The notes: generated by a model from the sequence alone, not told the origin. 64,000 bases of DNA from Anticarsia gemmatalis (GCF_050436995.1 NC_134763.1:2294001-2358000), one strand, 5' to 3'; shown: positions 1-10,609, counted from the stretch's first letter. Translations and numbers: made by a program.

Positions 1-212
1 CGATACTATTTATAACTCGATCGTATTTTTTCTCAGAAAACCTACCAAAATAAAATTATTCAAATTCCCATTATCCATCACCTCTAACCTATCGAAAACA
101 AGATAGCAATTCTTACAAGATTATAGTTTTATACTACCAATTAGGGCGGAGTAGTTATACGCAATCAACGTGTTGGCTACGTGAGAATGAAGGCAACAAC
201 ATAATGATTAGC
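1..212. other. AT-rich non-coding DNA
   Basis: No open reading frame, RNA gene or recognised repeat is visible before the inverted-repeat element that begins at 213. Confidence 0.5.
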
Positions 213-301
213 TTATAGTCCGACAACTTAGTATAGAGCCTTGGAAAGCACGATTTATGTAGTTTATAATTTAAATTGTTTAATAAATTTGTGAATGGTA
301 T

Positions 302-486
302 AAGTTGGCACCTCAATGACACAGCAATGACTTTTCGAAGCTGTGTGTATTATAAATACATAATTACCACTTGCAACAGGTGGTAAAGGAAAACATCGTC
401 ATGAAACTTCATAGTGGTGGACATAATACCTAACCCCTCCCACGTTTGGGAGTAGACCCTAGCCCAGCGGTGGGGCAGTAATGGAG
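302..486 (+). repeat. tRNA-derived SINE, degraded copy
   Basis: The order of segments matches the better-preserved SINE at 44311-44629: a TTGGCACCTC piece of the tRNA-like head, CAATGACTTTTCGAAG, GGAAAACATCGT, then CCCCTCCCACGTTTGGGAG and a tail ending in GCAGTAATGG. Internal deletions and substitutions show it is old. Confidence 0.65.
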
Positions 487-590
487 TAAAAAAAGTAGCT
501 GCATCAAACAGGCTACCGTCAGCTGCGTAAGCCTGCGGGTCACAGATACTCTAAATTTTGTATATCTTCGCCAGAAGGCTGAACTAGGCT

Positions 591-646
591 AGTCAAAGTA
601 GTTTTGACTAATTTTGCAAGTCAATAGTAGTTTTGACTGGTTTAGA
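591..646. repeat. Two-copy 28-bp tandem repeat
   Basis: AGTCAAAGTAGTTTTGACT and AGTCAATAGTAGTTTTGACT start at 591 and 619. Each unit is itself nearly self-complementary (AGTCAAA / TTTTGACT), so each could form a small hairpin. Confidence 0.6.
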
Positions 647-696
647 GTTTCGACTGCAACATATACAAGGCTCTCTACTAAGTTGTTGGATTATAA

Positions 697-3289
697 CACG
701 AGGTTAGACTGTTGGACGTGATTAAGTTATTTTGGTAGCGTCTTTATTGCTCGTCCGATTTTTTGTTGGAGCGCAGATTTTTTTCTTTTGTGCATTCTTG
801 ATTGATTTTGATTAAGTGATCTTGGATTTTTAGTTTGTTTGTTGTTTAAGGGTTTACTTAATTTTTGTATTCTGTACTAACTTTAGAAATTTTATCCTCT
901 TTTTTTAATTTATTTATCTTATTGAAGCTCTGATAATTTTACAGACATAGTTTCTACGGACAATTGATTTATTCATCTGTGTTTGTATGAAATGAAAATT
1001 AAACATAGTATACTTTCTTTTTTCTTTCTTTTGAAATTTCTATCGGAAATATTATGCTAAGCATATTGCTTACAGATTTCAAGCATTACATGATCAGGCA
1101 TTGTTGCTTAATCCTTATTTTATGTGAAAAAGGACTGCTTTAAACTCCACTGAATAAGCCTGCTTACATGAAATATTTAATTGAAAATATTTTTGCACTC
1201 TCAAAACGAAAAGTACATAATATTTTTACGAACGAAACCAAAACATTGCAGGCCATAATACCCGGGATCCGACACCACTAGTGATGTACAATTCCAACTA
1301 TCCCGGACTCGAGGCACAGAATGCGGGACGCAAATAGTTGTTCATTTATCGGAAGCAAGGTACTGTAGTAACGCGTTTGTTGTTTAATTAAGTATTTTTG
1401 CATTTAATAACTTGGATGCTTTGAATTTTTTAATTTATTGCGCGTAAAGGAAAATTGCTTTTGTTTTCCTTTTTATAACTTCCATTGAAACTTGCTAGCT
1501 TTTACTAGGTTAATGCAATTAGGTCATACAACCTTTATTTATTAAGAAAGGGGTGAAAAATACTGTTATAGCAAACCGTTGTTGATCTGTTTTATAAAAA
1601 AAAGACTTCTGAGAAAGTCCTAAAAAACACTTATGTGTGTGTAGTGATTTCCCTTGGTCACGCATCACACACTTATCATCTTTTTTAATATTCCTTTAAG
1701 TACGGGGATGGAAAAAAGATAAAAAGGAAAAACAAAATGTATTTATTAAAAATCGGCTGTTGGTCGATACGAAGTTTGCGGAGTCAGCTACTTATCAATA
1801 AAGCCATTATTTTTGGTTTTGTTAAGTCTGTAATTTTTTAAACCACCCAAAATCTAAGCATTTTTTTACGTTCACCAAAAGTGTCCGTCGCAAATGTGTC
1901 TTAAAAATAACCTTGTTCTTTAATGTTTAAAAAACCGCACAATTCCTGCCATTCCGGGAACTTTGAACAGCACTGGCTTTCAACATTATAAAGTGTGGGT
2001 CATATAAAAATGTTGTAATAAACTGTACCCGGTTAGTGGCAGAAAAATAGTAGTATTCTTCATATGAAACGTTTAAAGGGTGAATTTTGAACAGTTAAAT
2101 GGAGTATTCTTTGAAATTTATGAACAGCATATGTTTTAAGAATGCGGTGTTCGGAATTCTTGTTGGATGTGAAAATAGTTTAAGTATAATAAAGGTTGAA
2201 GAATACGAGGTTTTGTGTAGAGCTGAAAACCTCAAAGAATCGCTAGATTTTTATGAAATTTTATTTATTGTGTAATACTATAAGTGTAGACCCTCGGTAA
2301 AGTTTAACTACATGACTACCTACGTACATGACATGCATAAGAATTGCAAAGATGTTTGCAATCAATATATCTGCTATTTTTAATTTTAATCATTATATTA
2401 TATTATTTGTTTGTTGAATTACAAGGAAAACTTTATCCTCAGGTCGAGCAAACATAAAAGTACCTATTTCAGCCACCAATCTTTATATTTTTTAACGGGA
2501 ATATCAGATCTTTGTTTGAATCCTGGCCCTTAACTATCTCTACGCGAATTAAAGACAGTTAGATTTAACCAACATTTAGTTCAGCGGTTTAGTCATTAAC
2601 ATAAGAGATAGATTTTCGCACATTAAATACTATTATAGCCATAACAATGTAAACGCGACTAATCACCAAAGAATGTCTCAATAAAAACATCCTAATGTAA
2701 GTTTTTGTCGTCATAGAAAGCTAGTTGGTTAAAGGGCGAGTGCAAAAAGTCGACAATGAGCTATTAAGGCCTCCGCTCGTTATATGAAACAAAGCGGCGC
2801 CGTCCTCGCCACCTATCTGGTATCGGGTGATGAGCTGGGATTTGTAGCTGATGGAATAGAAAGGAAAAAAGATCTGTAAAGATAGAGTTAGTTAGAAAGG
2901 CAACACAATAGAAAGAAAAGAATAAATAGGTATTTTTTAAAGTAACTTTTGGTACTTGTTTTTTAACTATAAAAGGAACTAACTAACTACCTTAAACTAT
3001 AAAAGGAAACTTGTGCATTATTGATACAAGATACTATTATACTTAGCAAATTATATTAATTTCTTTTGAATTCAATCCGTTTTTTCATCAGAGCATTTTT
3101 CACATTCGCAAAATGGAGGCTAGATCTGTGTAAGTTGCAACAAGATATTTACCTATCGGTAGTCAATGACTGTCAAAACGTCTACTGCAAGATTTAAATG
3201 TTTTTTTTATATCAGCTAGTCTTCGTTACATTTGGGCAAAATACATGATATACGGAAGCAGCCTGTATAAATTACACAAAACTTAAATT
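697..3289. other. Non-coding DNA without recognised features
   Basis: No reading frame longer than background, no tRNA and no repeat that I can name. The stretch 1258-1330 is locally GC-richer and contains several 6-bp palindromes. A 14-bp AACTATAAAAGGAA sequence occurs twice (near 2965 and 2996). Confidence 0.45.
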
Positions 3290-3464
3290 CAGTAGCTCGA
3301 TTCTCTACAACTACAGACTACCAATAACTGGCTAGCTATCGATAAATTTTATACGAAAATCTGTTTAGCGCCTCTACCGAGCCCCGTAACGACTATTTTA
3401 GCAATACATTTCAATGTCAAATTCTTGATATTCGACATACTGACCTTAGAGAATTACGCTACAG
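3290..3464. mobile_element. MITE family M, copy 1 (degraded)
   Basis: It starts CAGTAGCTCGATTCTCTAC and ends with a decayed inverted copy of the same sequence. Internal order (GGCTAGCTATCGA, ATACGAAAATCTG, GCGCCTCTACCG) matches the copies at 32473, 43863 and 46991. About 175 bp, non-coding. Confidence 0.65.
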
Positions 3465-3889
3465 TATGCGGAGTTCAGAAGAAAATTGATACGCGTCTTA
3501 TCCAGCGGCAACAAATCCTTATAATAATGTTAAACCCTAATGGTCGGCGCGTAGTCGCCTTGTAAATATGGTCGTTAGCATTTATTCACATAATGACTTT
3601 ATTATGAACGTCCATCTTCCTACATTTTATGGCCGGGAGTGTATCTCAACGTTTTGTGGCCAGGATTCATAAATTAATACTCTTGGTGCATAAACTTTTA
3701 TGGTCCGATGTACACTGCTCGAAATTATTGAGTATTTTTTATGGGGGAATAAATTTGGTGGAGTTTATAAGACTGCACACTTGCGCAAAAGGAGCATAAA
3801 TAAAATTAATTCATGAACATCAGTTGTATAGGAGCAAATGTTTGTAACATTTGAAAATCCCCTTACAAAAAAAAATCTTTATAATAATA
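3465..3889. other. Non-coding DNA without recognised features
   Basis: No gene or repeat is recognised. The part from 3540 to 3790 has balanced composition and several TTTATGG/TTTTGTGG words, unlike the flanking AT-rich sequence, but nothing assigns a function. Confidence 0.4.
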
Positions 3890-4105
3890 TATGTGTATTA
3901 GAAATAATTATCACATGCTCCAACGGTGAAGGAAAACATCGTGAGGAAACATCTTGCATGCCTAAAATTTGTTTAATACATTTATTGAGGGTATGCAAAG
4001 TCCCCAACCCGTCCTTGGCCAGCGTGGTGGACTCAAGGCCGAATCCCTCCCCCTCGTTTGGGAGGAGACCCTTGCCCTGCAATGGGCCAGTAATGGGTTA
4101 TTAAA
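3890..4105 (+). repeat. tRNA-derived SINE, 5'-truncated
   Basis: This copy lacks the tRNA-like head but keeps the body: ATTAGAAATAATTATCACATG, GTGAAGGAAAACATCGTGAG, CCAGCGTGGTGGACTCAAGG, GGGAGGAGACCCTTGCCC and the end AGTAATGGGTTA followed by an A-rich tail. It is the reverse complement of the body of the copy at 44311-44629. 5' truncation is usual for elements copied by target-primed reverse transcription. Confidence 0.85.
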
Positions 4106-4164
4106 AAAAAAATATAATAAACAATTTTTAGCTATACTGTAGGGAATATTAATAATGCTTGTAT

Positions 4165-4320
4165 GTATCACATCACTGTACTAGTGACAAGGGGTTGGTA
4201 GAGCCTTGAGTCCATTACGCTTCCCAAGTACTGATTAGGAACTTTGCTTTTCGACAAAAACTCAGTTGTGCTGAGATTTTCAAATGTTTCTTCACCATTA
4301 AAAAGTCACAATTATTTCTA
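4165..4320 (-). repeat. SINE fragment, strongly diverged
   Basis: Traces of the SINE body are seen in reverse orientation (GCCTTGAGTCCA, TTCTTCACCAT, CACAATTATTTCTAAT) separated by unrelated bases. The match is patchy and could include rearranged sequence. Confidence 0.45.
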
Positions 4321-4321
4321 A

Positions 4322-4528
4322 TCCATACTAATATTATAAATGCGAAAGTAACTCTGTCTGTCTGCCTGTTACTAAATCACGCCTAAACTACTAAACCAAT
4401 TTGCATGAAATTTGTTATGGAGATATTTTGATAAGCGAGATAGGACATAGGCTACTTTTTACCCCGGGAAAATGACACATTTCCATGGGAAAATTCAGGT
4501 GGCGGACAAAATCGCGGGTAAAAGCTAG
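4322..4528 (+). mobile_element. Non-autonomous Helitron, family B
   Basis: It begins TCCATACTAATATTATAAA and ends AAAAGCTAG, with A at 4321 and T at 4529. This is the expected Helitron arrangement: TC start, CTRR end, insertion between A and T, no inverted repeats. A GTCTGTCTG stretch follows the start, and the end is preceded by a CGCGGG segment. About 207 bp, non-coding, so it would depend on a Rep/helicase supplied elsewhere. Confidence 0.75.
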
Positions 4529-4529
4529 T

Positions 4530-5471
4530 ACACATATAACGTCGGAAAGCTATTGAAACTCATGCTTAATATTTTAAAATTGTATTAATTTTAGAAACAC
4601 TGTCTCAGTAACGCCTACGTCGGAGAACCGTCTGGTATGAAATGTAGCAAGCTAGTTACAAAAACAACAAGTTTTTGTACACATATCATTATGTGTTACC
4701 TACGTTATTATTTAGATTTTAGATGCAAAATATAGCTTACAAATAATTCGTGTTTGTCGTTATCGTTTATGAAAATATATTTATCACCCCAAACTACTTA
4801 GAACATTGGTCGAAGATTTTTTTATAGTTAAAACAAACATTAGGTTGGTTTTCGTAGTTACGAAAATGAGTAGTTAGGACATGACATAATTGCGTATTTT
4901 AACGATCAAATTACTAATTAGGTACACTAAAAGTCAATACGTAGAAACCACAAAAACTGGAATACAATCATAACTTTTGAACTTTCGCGTTGCTTGTTTA
5001 TTATTTAATAGTATTTGGGAATTCATATGAACACGTCACACAGTGAGCTTCTGGCCACGGCCAGACGGAAGTCAGACATTCTTATAGAAAATGCCTGTTC
5101 GCGTTAATTCCTGTATTCTAACTATGTAACAAAAAAACTGGAATTAGCTGTATTCTAGCTATGTAATAAAAAAAATTGAATATCAATAAAACGGCTTAAA
5201 ATAGCCCTAGAAACAACAATGTGTGAACAAAAACACTAAAGTCGAAACAACGGATTTACCACCAGTGTTGCCCAATCATAGCTAATTTAAGCATCGCCGG
5301 GTGAAAAAACAAGGAATACGTAATTGCTTTATATCGACTGATCGGCCGTTCAGCTGCGCAGGTAATCATGGGTTCGGTGTAAAGAGTAGTTCATGTTGGG
5401 CTTGTGATGTTTTTTTATTTTTATTTAAGGAGGGAAATAGGTATGGATTACACCTGCTGGGATTCCCGGAT
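4530..5471. other. Non-coding DNA with a two-copy tandem repeat
   Basis: No gene is recognised. A 37-bp unit beginning CTGTATTCTA occurs twice in tandem (5111-5147 and 5148-5184) with a few differences. Confidence 0.5.
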
Positions 5472-5745
5472 ATTTGTTTGTTTGTTTGTCTAATGGTTAG
5501 TGGTCAACCTAGTGTCAAAGTTGTTCAAGCCGCCTGAGAGGCTGTTGACATGGCTTAACGCCCGTTATCCTAGTAAACAACAACGGAGACCGACTTTTTA
5601 CGTGCCCTCTGAAGCACGGAGACACCTAGCTCAAATACCACTATGCGGTCACCCATCGATGGAATGAGTGCGCCAAGGGTTGCTTAACCCACAGATCGTT
5701 TACCGACCGGTGAGCGCAACTGGCTATGGGCGCCTCTTCCGAATA
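5472..5745 (-). repeat. CR1/Zenon-like LINE 3' end or derived SINE
   Basis: Read on the minus strand it contains GGGTTAAGCAACCCTTGGCG, GATGGGTGACCGCATAGTGG, CTCCGTGCTTCAGAGGGCAC and GTTGACCACTAACC, then a tail of CAAA units (TTTG repeats at 5473-5490). The same order occurs in the intronic copy at 12764-13023 and, more distantly, at 56030-56370. The CR1/Zenon label comes from recalled lepidopteran repeats and is tentative; the family relationship is seen directly. Confidence 0.7.
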
Positions 5746-5825
5746 GTCAACTTATACTACTGTAAGTGTCGTGTGTGTTAAAATTTCGCGTAGAGAGTTT
5801 TAAACTCTCATAAAGATTTTGTTTT

Positions 5826-6040
5826 TTACTCATTATCATCCCACTGCTGGGCAAAGGTCTTGTCCGCATTGATAGACGGATTAGCCCTTGAGTCCACCAC
5901 GCTCGATCGATTGCGAGTTGAAGAATTTGAATGCCCTGAAGAAATGCTTTATAATATTTTTAGGCATACAAGGTTTCATTTCCATGTTGTCCTTCACCGA
6001 TAGAGAAAGTGATAATTATTTCTAATACACACATGACTTC
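5826..6040 (-). repeat. tRNA-derived SINE body, diverged
   Basis: The complement of the SINE body is recognisable: CCCACTGCTGGGCAAAGGTC, GAGTCCACCACGCT, AGGCATACAAGGTTTC, GTCCTTCACCG, GATAATTATTTCTAATACAC. The tRNA-like head, which should lie on the right in this orientation, is missing. Confidence 0.75.
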
Positions 6041-6094
6041 AAACGGTCGACGACTTCCGTAAGACACGCATGTTTAGATGCTTTCTCATATCAA

Positions 6095-6326
6095 TAGGTA
6101 CTAATATTATAAAGCTGAAGAGTTTGTTTGTTTGTTTGAACGCGCTAATCTCAGGTTATATTGGTCCGATTTAAAAAATTCTTTCAGATAGCCCATTTAC
6201 CTATAGCTAAATAGCATCACGCTACGGCCATTAGGAGCGAGGTAGCAACGAAAAATGTTAAAAAACGGGGAAAATTATGACCCATTCTCTCTTATGTGAC
6301 GCAAGCGAAGTTGCGCGGGTCAGCTA
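6095..6326 (+). mobile_element. Non-autonomous Helitron, family A, degraded
   Basis: TACTAATATTATAAAGCTGA near the left end, TTTG repeats, GAACGCGCTAATCTCAGG, AGCATCACGCTACGGCC and the end GCGAAGTTGCGCGGGTCAGC match the intact copy at 30608-30883 in opposite orientation. Both termini have decayed (the last bases read CTAT, not CTAG). Confidence 0.7.
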
Positions 6327-6739
6327 TCAAACATAAGAAAAACAGAAACCTTATAACATCTTCATCATGCATACGTCTTTACAACAAATCGCCTCTCGTA
6401 AGCTTTATACTATAATTTACGCTGAGACTTGATCTTATTAGATTTTGATGAGCTACGACTCTTCTCGGTACAATTTTATACACCTATGCCTTTATTATAT
6501 AGTGTGTGATTGAGACATTACGTTATTGTTTTATATTGAAGCTCAGTGCGTGTTTTATTTTTTTTATGCTCTTGAGACTTTTGTACAATACGAGAGCCGC
6601 GAGGGTTTAAGTTACCATGCTTTACGCTACTGTTATAGGACAAAGAGGGTGTATAGTTCTGGGGTATTTTAATATGAGATTACTTGTAAGAGTTGACATT
6701 CCGAAACAGGTGAGAAAAATCTTTATAACAAGATGTATG
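6327..6739. other. Non-coding DNA without recognised features
   Basis: AT-rich, no gene and no repeat I can name. Confidence 0.4.
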
Positions 6740-7150
6740 GATGTAAATGAAACAAAATAAGTTTGAAGTTGTCTTAGCAAGGGGTGTTCTTTGGTCTCTG
6801 AATATCTCCATTAGGATAAAGGAAGGATTTTACGTATCTGGGGGCACGGAAGTGCCCCCGCAAGTCGAGCAAAAAAAAAGCGGCACGGCCGTAACATCCT
6901 TTTCTCGAAGCAATTCGGGCTATTTTTGACACCCCTATAATTTCGTTGTGGATAAAACAAGAAGCCTGGATTTTCAGCAACTAATTAGTCATTGTATAAA
7001 CACGGTATATTTAAAATTTCAGTCAATTTGAACCAGTAGTTTAAGAATGATAACTTGTTAAAATTTTGAATTTTGTCACTCACTGATTCACTGACTCACT
7101 GACTCACCGATCATCAAAAGTCTAAGGTACTTCTAGCAGACTTAGAAGCT
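6740..7150. repeat. Repeat-like block with a GC-rich hairpin and CACTGACT minisatellite
   Basis: GGGGGCAC (6840-6847), a GGAA loop and GTGCCCCC (6852-6859) form a perfect 8-bp hairpin in AT-rich surroundings. It is followed by an A9 run and GCGGCACGGCCGTAACATCC. A short minisatellite of ACTCACTG-like units follows at about 7076-7112. The texture suggests an old mobile element, but there is no second copy in the window to prove it. Confidence 0.4.
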
Positions 7151-7655
7151 TAAAATTTAGAGTACAAATAGGGTTTAGTGTCTTAATCATGGGAAAAATT
7201 TAATATTTTCTAATTTCGGTCCAGTTTTCTAAATACACTAACTGCAACAATAACTTTGTAATCCCATATAAATGTATAAGATTACAAGGTTACATTTGCA
7301 GTTAATGAATTATTATTACTGTAGAAAATAAAATAAATAGGTGTAATTAGGTACCTACTATATGAGGCATAACGGCAGGGGGTATAGGGTGGGTAACGGT
7401 GTTTAGCCCATGAAACTGAACAACATTCCCATAGGAAAATATGTTGAATTATGAAAAAAAAACGTCTTTCCATACAAATTGGACTTATGTTCGCTCTACA
7501 AAAAGAAGTGAGATGCCATCAAAAACATTCTGTAAAAACCTCAAGTCTCGCCGTAAAAAGTGGTGAGATCTATATAATACCAAGTCGATTAATCTATTTA
7601 GTCTCTACATAAAGGACCTTCTGTCTTAAGTTATTACGTATGTTATTATCATGCC
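7151..7655. other. Non-coding DNA without recognised features
   Basis: AT-rich; no gene. AATACCAAGTCGATTAATCT near 7577 resembles part of the arms of the following foldback element. Confidence 0.4.
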
Positions 7656-7828
7656 AATTAAAAAAAAATATATACCTTTAAAACAAATAGATCGACTTGG
7701 TCATCGCAAGAAAACACAAATTCGCCATTAACATTTCAGGAGCATTAACTTCTCGTCGTGCTGTGTAGTGTGATCATGCGATGACCAGGTCGGTCTATTT
7801 GTTTTAAAGGTATATATTTTTTTTAATT
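7656..7828. mobile_element. Foldback element, 52-bp arms
   Basis: The left arm (7656-7708) and right arm (7777-7828) are inverted copies differing by two substitutions and one A/T-run length change, around a 68-bp spacer. The transcript of either strand would fold into a long near-perfect hairpin. Non-coding. Probably a MITE; a hairpin small-RNA source is an alternative that needs expression data. Confidence 0.7.
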
Positions 7829-8196
7829 GTAATATATATATACAGATAAGTATGTTTTCAAATGGTTTTTTTTTCCGCACAGGTCAACTAGTTAACCAAT
7901 AATTTCTTTCCAATTTACAGGTTTTATTTGTACTGTTACGTGTTTGTAGTTGAACACGGTGCTTGTAGTATAAAATCTCACGCTCATAACACAATTACCG
8001 ATACATTCTCCTTACAATACAAACGTCAAGCAAGTGACGGTTATCGTATCCATGTCTGACGGCTCCTCGGAGAAAATCTACCACTTAAGTAAATAAGACC
8101 TTTGCGTTTAACAACATACGCCTTGGGAACTTACTTGATGATATTGCACTTGGTTTAAGAGCCAGTTGCAAGACTTCTAAATAAATGTTGGATAAA
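7829..8196. other. Non-coding DNA without recognised features
   Basis: AT-rich; no gene or recognised repeat. Confidence 0.4.
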
Positions 8197-8627
8197 ATAT
8201 CGATACCGGAAATTTCAATTGTCGTAAAGGACATTTTGACGAAAATGAGTTATATATATATTCGGAATCAGCGTTGCGAGCTCTATCGATTGGTATATTT
8301 AACATAATCCTATCTTTAAAAAAAAGTCCCTTACGACCTGGATTTTCAACAGCTCTAGCTCTTTTTTTTTTACTATTTGGGATGTATCGTAAGACTAATT
8401 TTCAATACAGAGCGTAAAGTCATGTTTTAATTATTTTTGAGGTCGTAAAGGCCTCTGGTGTAAAAAAAGTTAATAATCATTTTCGTAATTATATTTTATT
8501 TAAAGTTTAAAACTGTTTTTAAAACAATTTTAATTTTATCGAGTCATTAATAAATTATTGACTAGTCTATAGATCACTTAAAATACTGATTGTTCTAAAA
8601 ATGGACACTAGTTTATTACTAATTAAT

Positions 8628-8684
8628 AAGATTATTTTACAGTACAGAACTTATTATATAAGTTCTGTACTGTAAAATAATCTT
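8628..8684. repeat. Perfect palindrome, 27-bp arms and 3-bp loop
   Basis: Arms 8628-8654 and 8658-8684 are exact reverse complements around TAT. Part of the arm (TTTTACAGTACAGAT) is repeated once more just to the right, from 8686. Confidence 0.9.
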
Positions 8685-8805
8685 ATTTTACAGTACAGAT
8701 ACAGATTATTTACATTAGATTATTAAAATTAAAACTATATATACACATTGACGAAAAAAAACAAATATATAAAAAAAAATAAAGAATATAAGGAAGGGAA
8801 GCGCG

Positions 8806-8901
8806 CTACGCGTCGTAGTACTCCTTCACATCGCTGTCTATCGGGAACGTTCCCAGAATGCTGGCAGCATTGCCACGTTGTATGGCAATGCTTAACCGTT
8901 G
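8806..8901 (-). pseudogene. C-terminal relic of an endonuclease-type retrotransposon protein
   Basis: The minus strand encodes 31 residues and a stop. SIAIQRGNAAS is identical to, and the following LGTFP and YYDA are close to, the end of the 966-residue protein at 57095-59995 (SIAIQRGNAASLLGTLP, FYDALF). The frame is still open up to the natural stop (TAG at 8806-8808), while upstream homology ends abruptly at an A/T run. The sequence has diverged too far to be a recent copy of that element, so it is probably the 3' end of a related family member, 5'-truncated to almost nothing and nested in the inverted-repeat element around it. Confidence 0.8.
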
Positions 8902-9493
8902 TAAAAAAAAAAATAAGTTATTTTTCAGCATTGCAGCAATGATTGATTACGATTTAAATAAATAAAAAGCATCACATTTTGTTTAAATTTTGAGTTTCTG
9001 TTAGAATAACATTTTTTGTTACTTTTGTACTAAATATTTTGATTAATAAATACAAACCAATCGAAAATCTTTTATTTAATATACATTTACTACCTATTGT
9101 AGATGTTAATTAGTTAGATCTTCAGGTTTTTTATTCCTTTTACCACCTTGGTCTTTAATTTTATTACTTGCACTACCCATTGATGATCAAGATTACTCCT
9201 TTACGACACATCTGACTTTATCATATCCAATTTTTCGTGGCTGTAAAGTACTTCAGTTCGATTTTTGTGGGCTGTAAAGGACTCTCATTTTCGTAAATAA
9301 TTAAGTTTGATTTATTTAGTTAAATTATAAGGATAGAACATGAAAAATTAGTCGGAGTGTCTTTTGACATCATAATTATACTATTTTGTTTGACAAAGAT
9401 ATTACACAAAAACTTTTTTTCTTTTCGTTTTTTGCCTCTACTGAAAACTCATGTTTTGTCCTTTACGACAATTGAAATTTCCGGTATCGATAT

Positions 9494-10609
9494 AATGTGA
9501 CTGCTAATGACGTATGTTTTTACAGTTTTTCACTTGATTAGTCATTTGGTACTTAATTATATCATAAAGTGGTTTTACTGAGATTAAGTGTAAGTTTTAC
9601 GACTTCGGATTACTCATTTGATAGATAAAATGACAACATAAGTATGAAATGCTGTAAAACTTTGCCCAATACGCTAACTGATACTTATCCTGAAGTGGTG
9701 AAACCGGCTACAATTAAAATTAAGTTTGATAAAAATTAACATGAGATTGTTGAAGACCTAGAACCAAATATTGACTAGTTTCTTTCAAAAGCTAACCTCT
9801 AAAATGGGTTGTTAAACTTTGCATGCGTGCAGAGATGTTTGCATCAGCTAGTGAATTTTATTTAGAAAAAAATGTATTGAATATAATTTACGTACTAGGT
9901 ACCTATTTTTCATTAAATATTTAATGCAGTCATAAATCCACAGCTAAAACTACAATAAACCAAGCCAAAACATTCAAAACTGTTTATAAAGCAAAAAGCG
10001 CAAAAACACAATACATTGTAACATTATTACACATGAATAAATAACAGATAATTGTACTAAAAATGAGTTAATCCAACCGTGACGGCCGATAGTGTATAGC
10101 AACGCAAGTTTGGTCGATAAGCTTTGCGTATTATGTTTACGCGTTGTGGAAAAATTAAATTTACTGAATATTTTGTGGTGTTTTTGTGTTCAGGATTGAA
10201 GATAGTGTGTGTGTTATACTAGTAAAGACTGGAAGTTATGTGGTGTGATATTGTGGCTTTGTGGAGTTTCAATGAACTAAAATTATTACTGTGCTGATTT
10301 CATTGCCTTGGAAACCAATTGGTTTATTACGAACCACTTGAATCAAACCTGGTGTCGGACATTTTTGTATTTTTTTAGTGTCACTTTTACTTTTTTTTAC
10401 CTTTTATGAGTTGAGTTAGTATTCTAGTGTAAGTAAAATTAGGACTTAATTTCGAATCTGCACAAAATGTGTTGTATTAAAAAACTACTCGGCTGCCGCT
10501 CACCTTCTCCACTTGTTTCAACCTGGATTCAAATTGCCACAGCTTTCGCATAGATTTAAGCCTTTCAGTAGTTTTAAAAATCTCATGATCTACATTTGAA
10601 GTTACCAAA
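9494..10609. other. Intergenic DNA and probable promoter/5' UTR of DRC11
   Basis: No repeat or other gene is recognised. The 5' end of the DRC11 transcript must lie in or beyond this stretch, but no TATA box or untranslated exon can be fixed from sequence alone. Confidence 0.4.

Larger units (their letters stand above)
213..696. mobile_element. MITE-like element with about 30-bp inverted ends
   Basis: The left arm (213-243) and the right arm (666-696) are inverted copies differing at only a few positions; the shared core reads CAACTTAGTA with GAGCCTTG. The interior carries a SINE fragment (302-486) and two imperfect direct copies of a 28-bp unit from 591. A third, solo copy of the arm occurs at 14549-14578 inside a DRC11 intron, which supports a dispersed family. 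No coding capacity is seen, so it would be non-autonomous. The superfamily is not assigned. Confidence 0.6.
8197..9493. mobile_element. 1.3-kb DNA-transposon-like element with perfect inverted ends
   Basis: The ends are inverted copies beginning CGATACCGGAAATTTCAATT and continuing through GTCGTAAAGGAC, about 32 bp without a mismatch (8201-8232 and 9458-9489). Both ends are flanked by ATAT (8197-8200, 9490-9493), a candidate 4-bp target duplication. Because ATAT is palindromic, it could instead be the outermost part of the repeats. Variants of GTCGTAAAGGAC recur at 8326, 8442, 9197, 9240 and 9271, a subterminal array of the kind some transposases bind. No transposase frame is present. Inside lie a 57-bp palindrome (8628-8684) and a retrotransposon relic (8806-8901). 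Confidence 0.75.

Noticed and set aside
1258..1330. SmaI, BamHI, SpeI and XhoI recognition sequences close together, resembling a cloning-vector polylinker
   Set aside because: The sites are separated by ordinary AT-rich sequence, are not in any polylinker order I know, and both flanks continue as genomic sequence. Chance or a small repeat is more likely than vector contamination.
3838..4104. An 88-codon plus-strand frame
   Set aside because: It lies almost wholly within a SINE copy and has no coding meaning.
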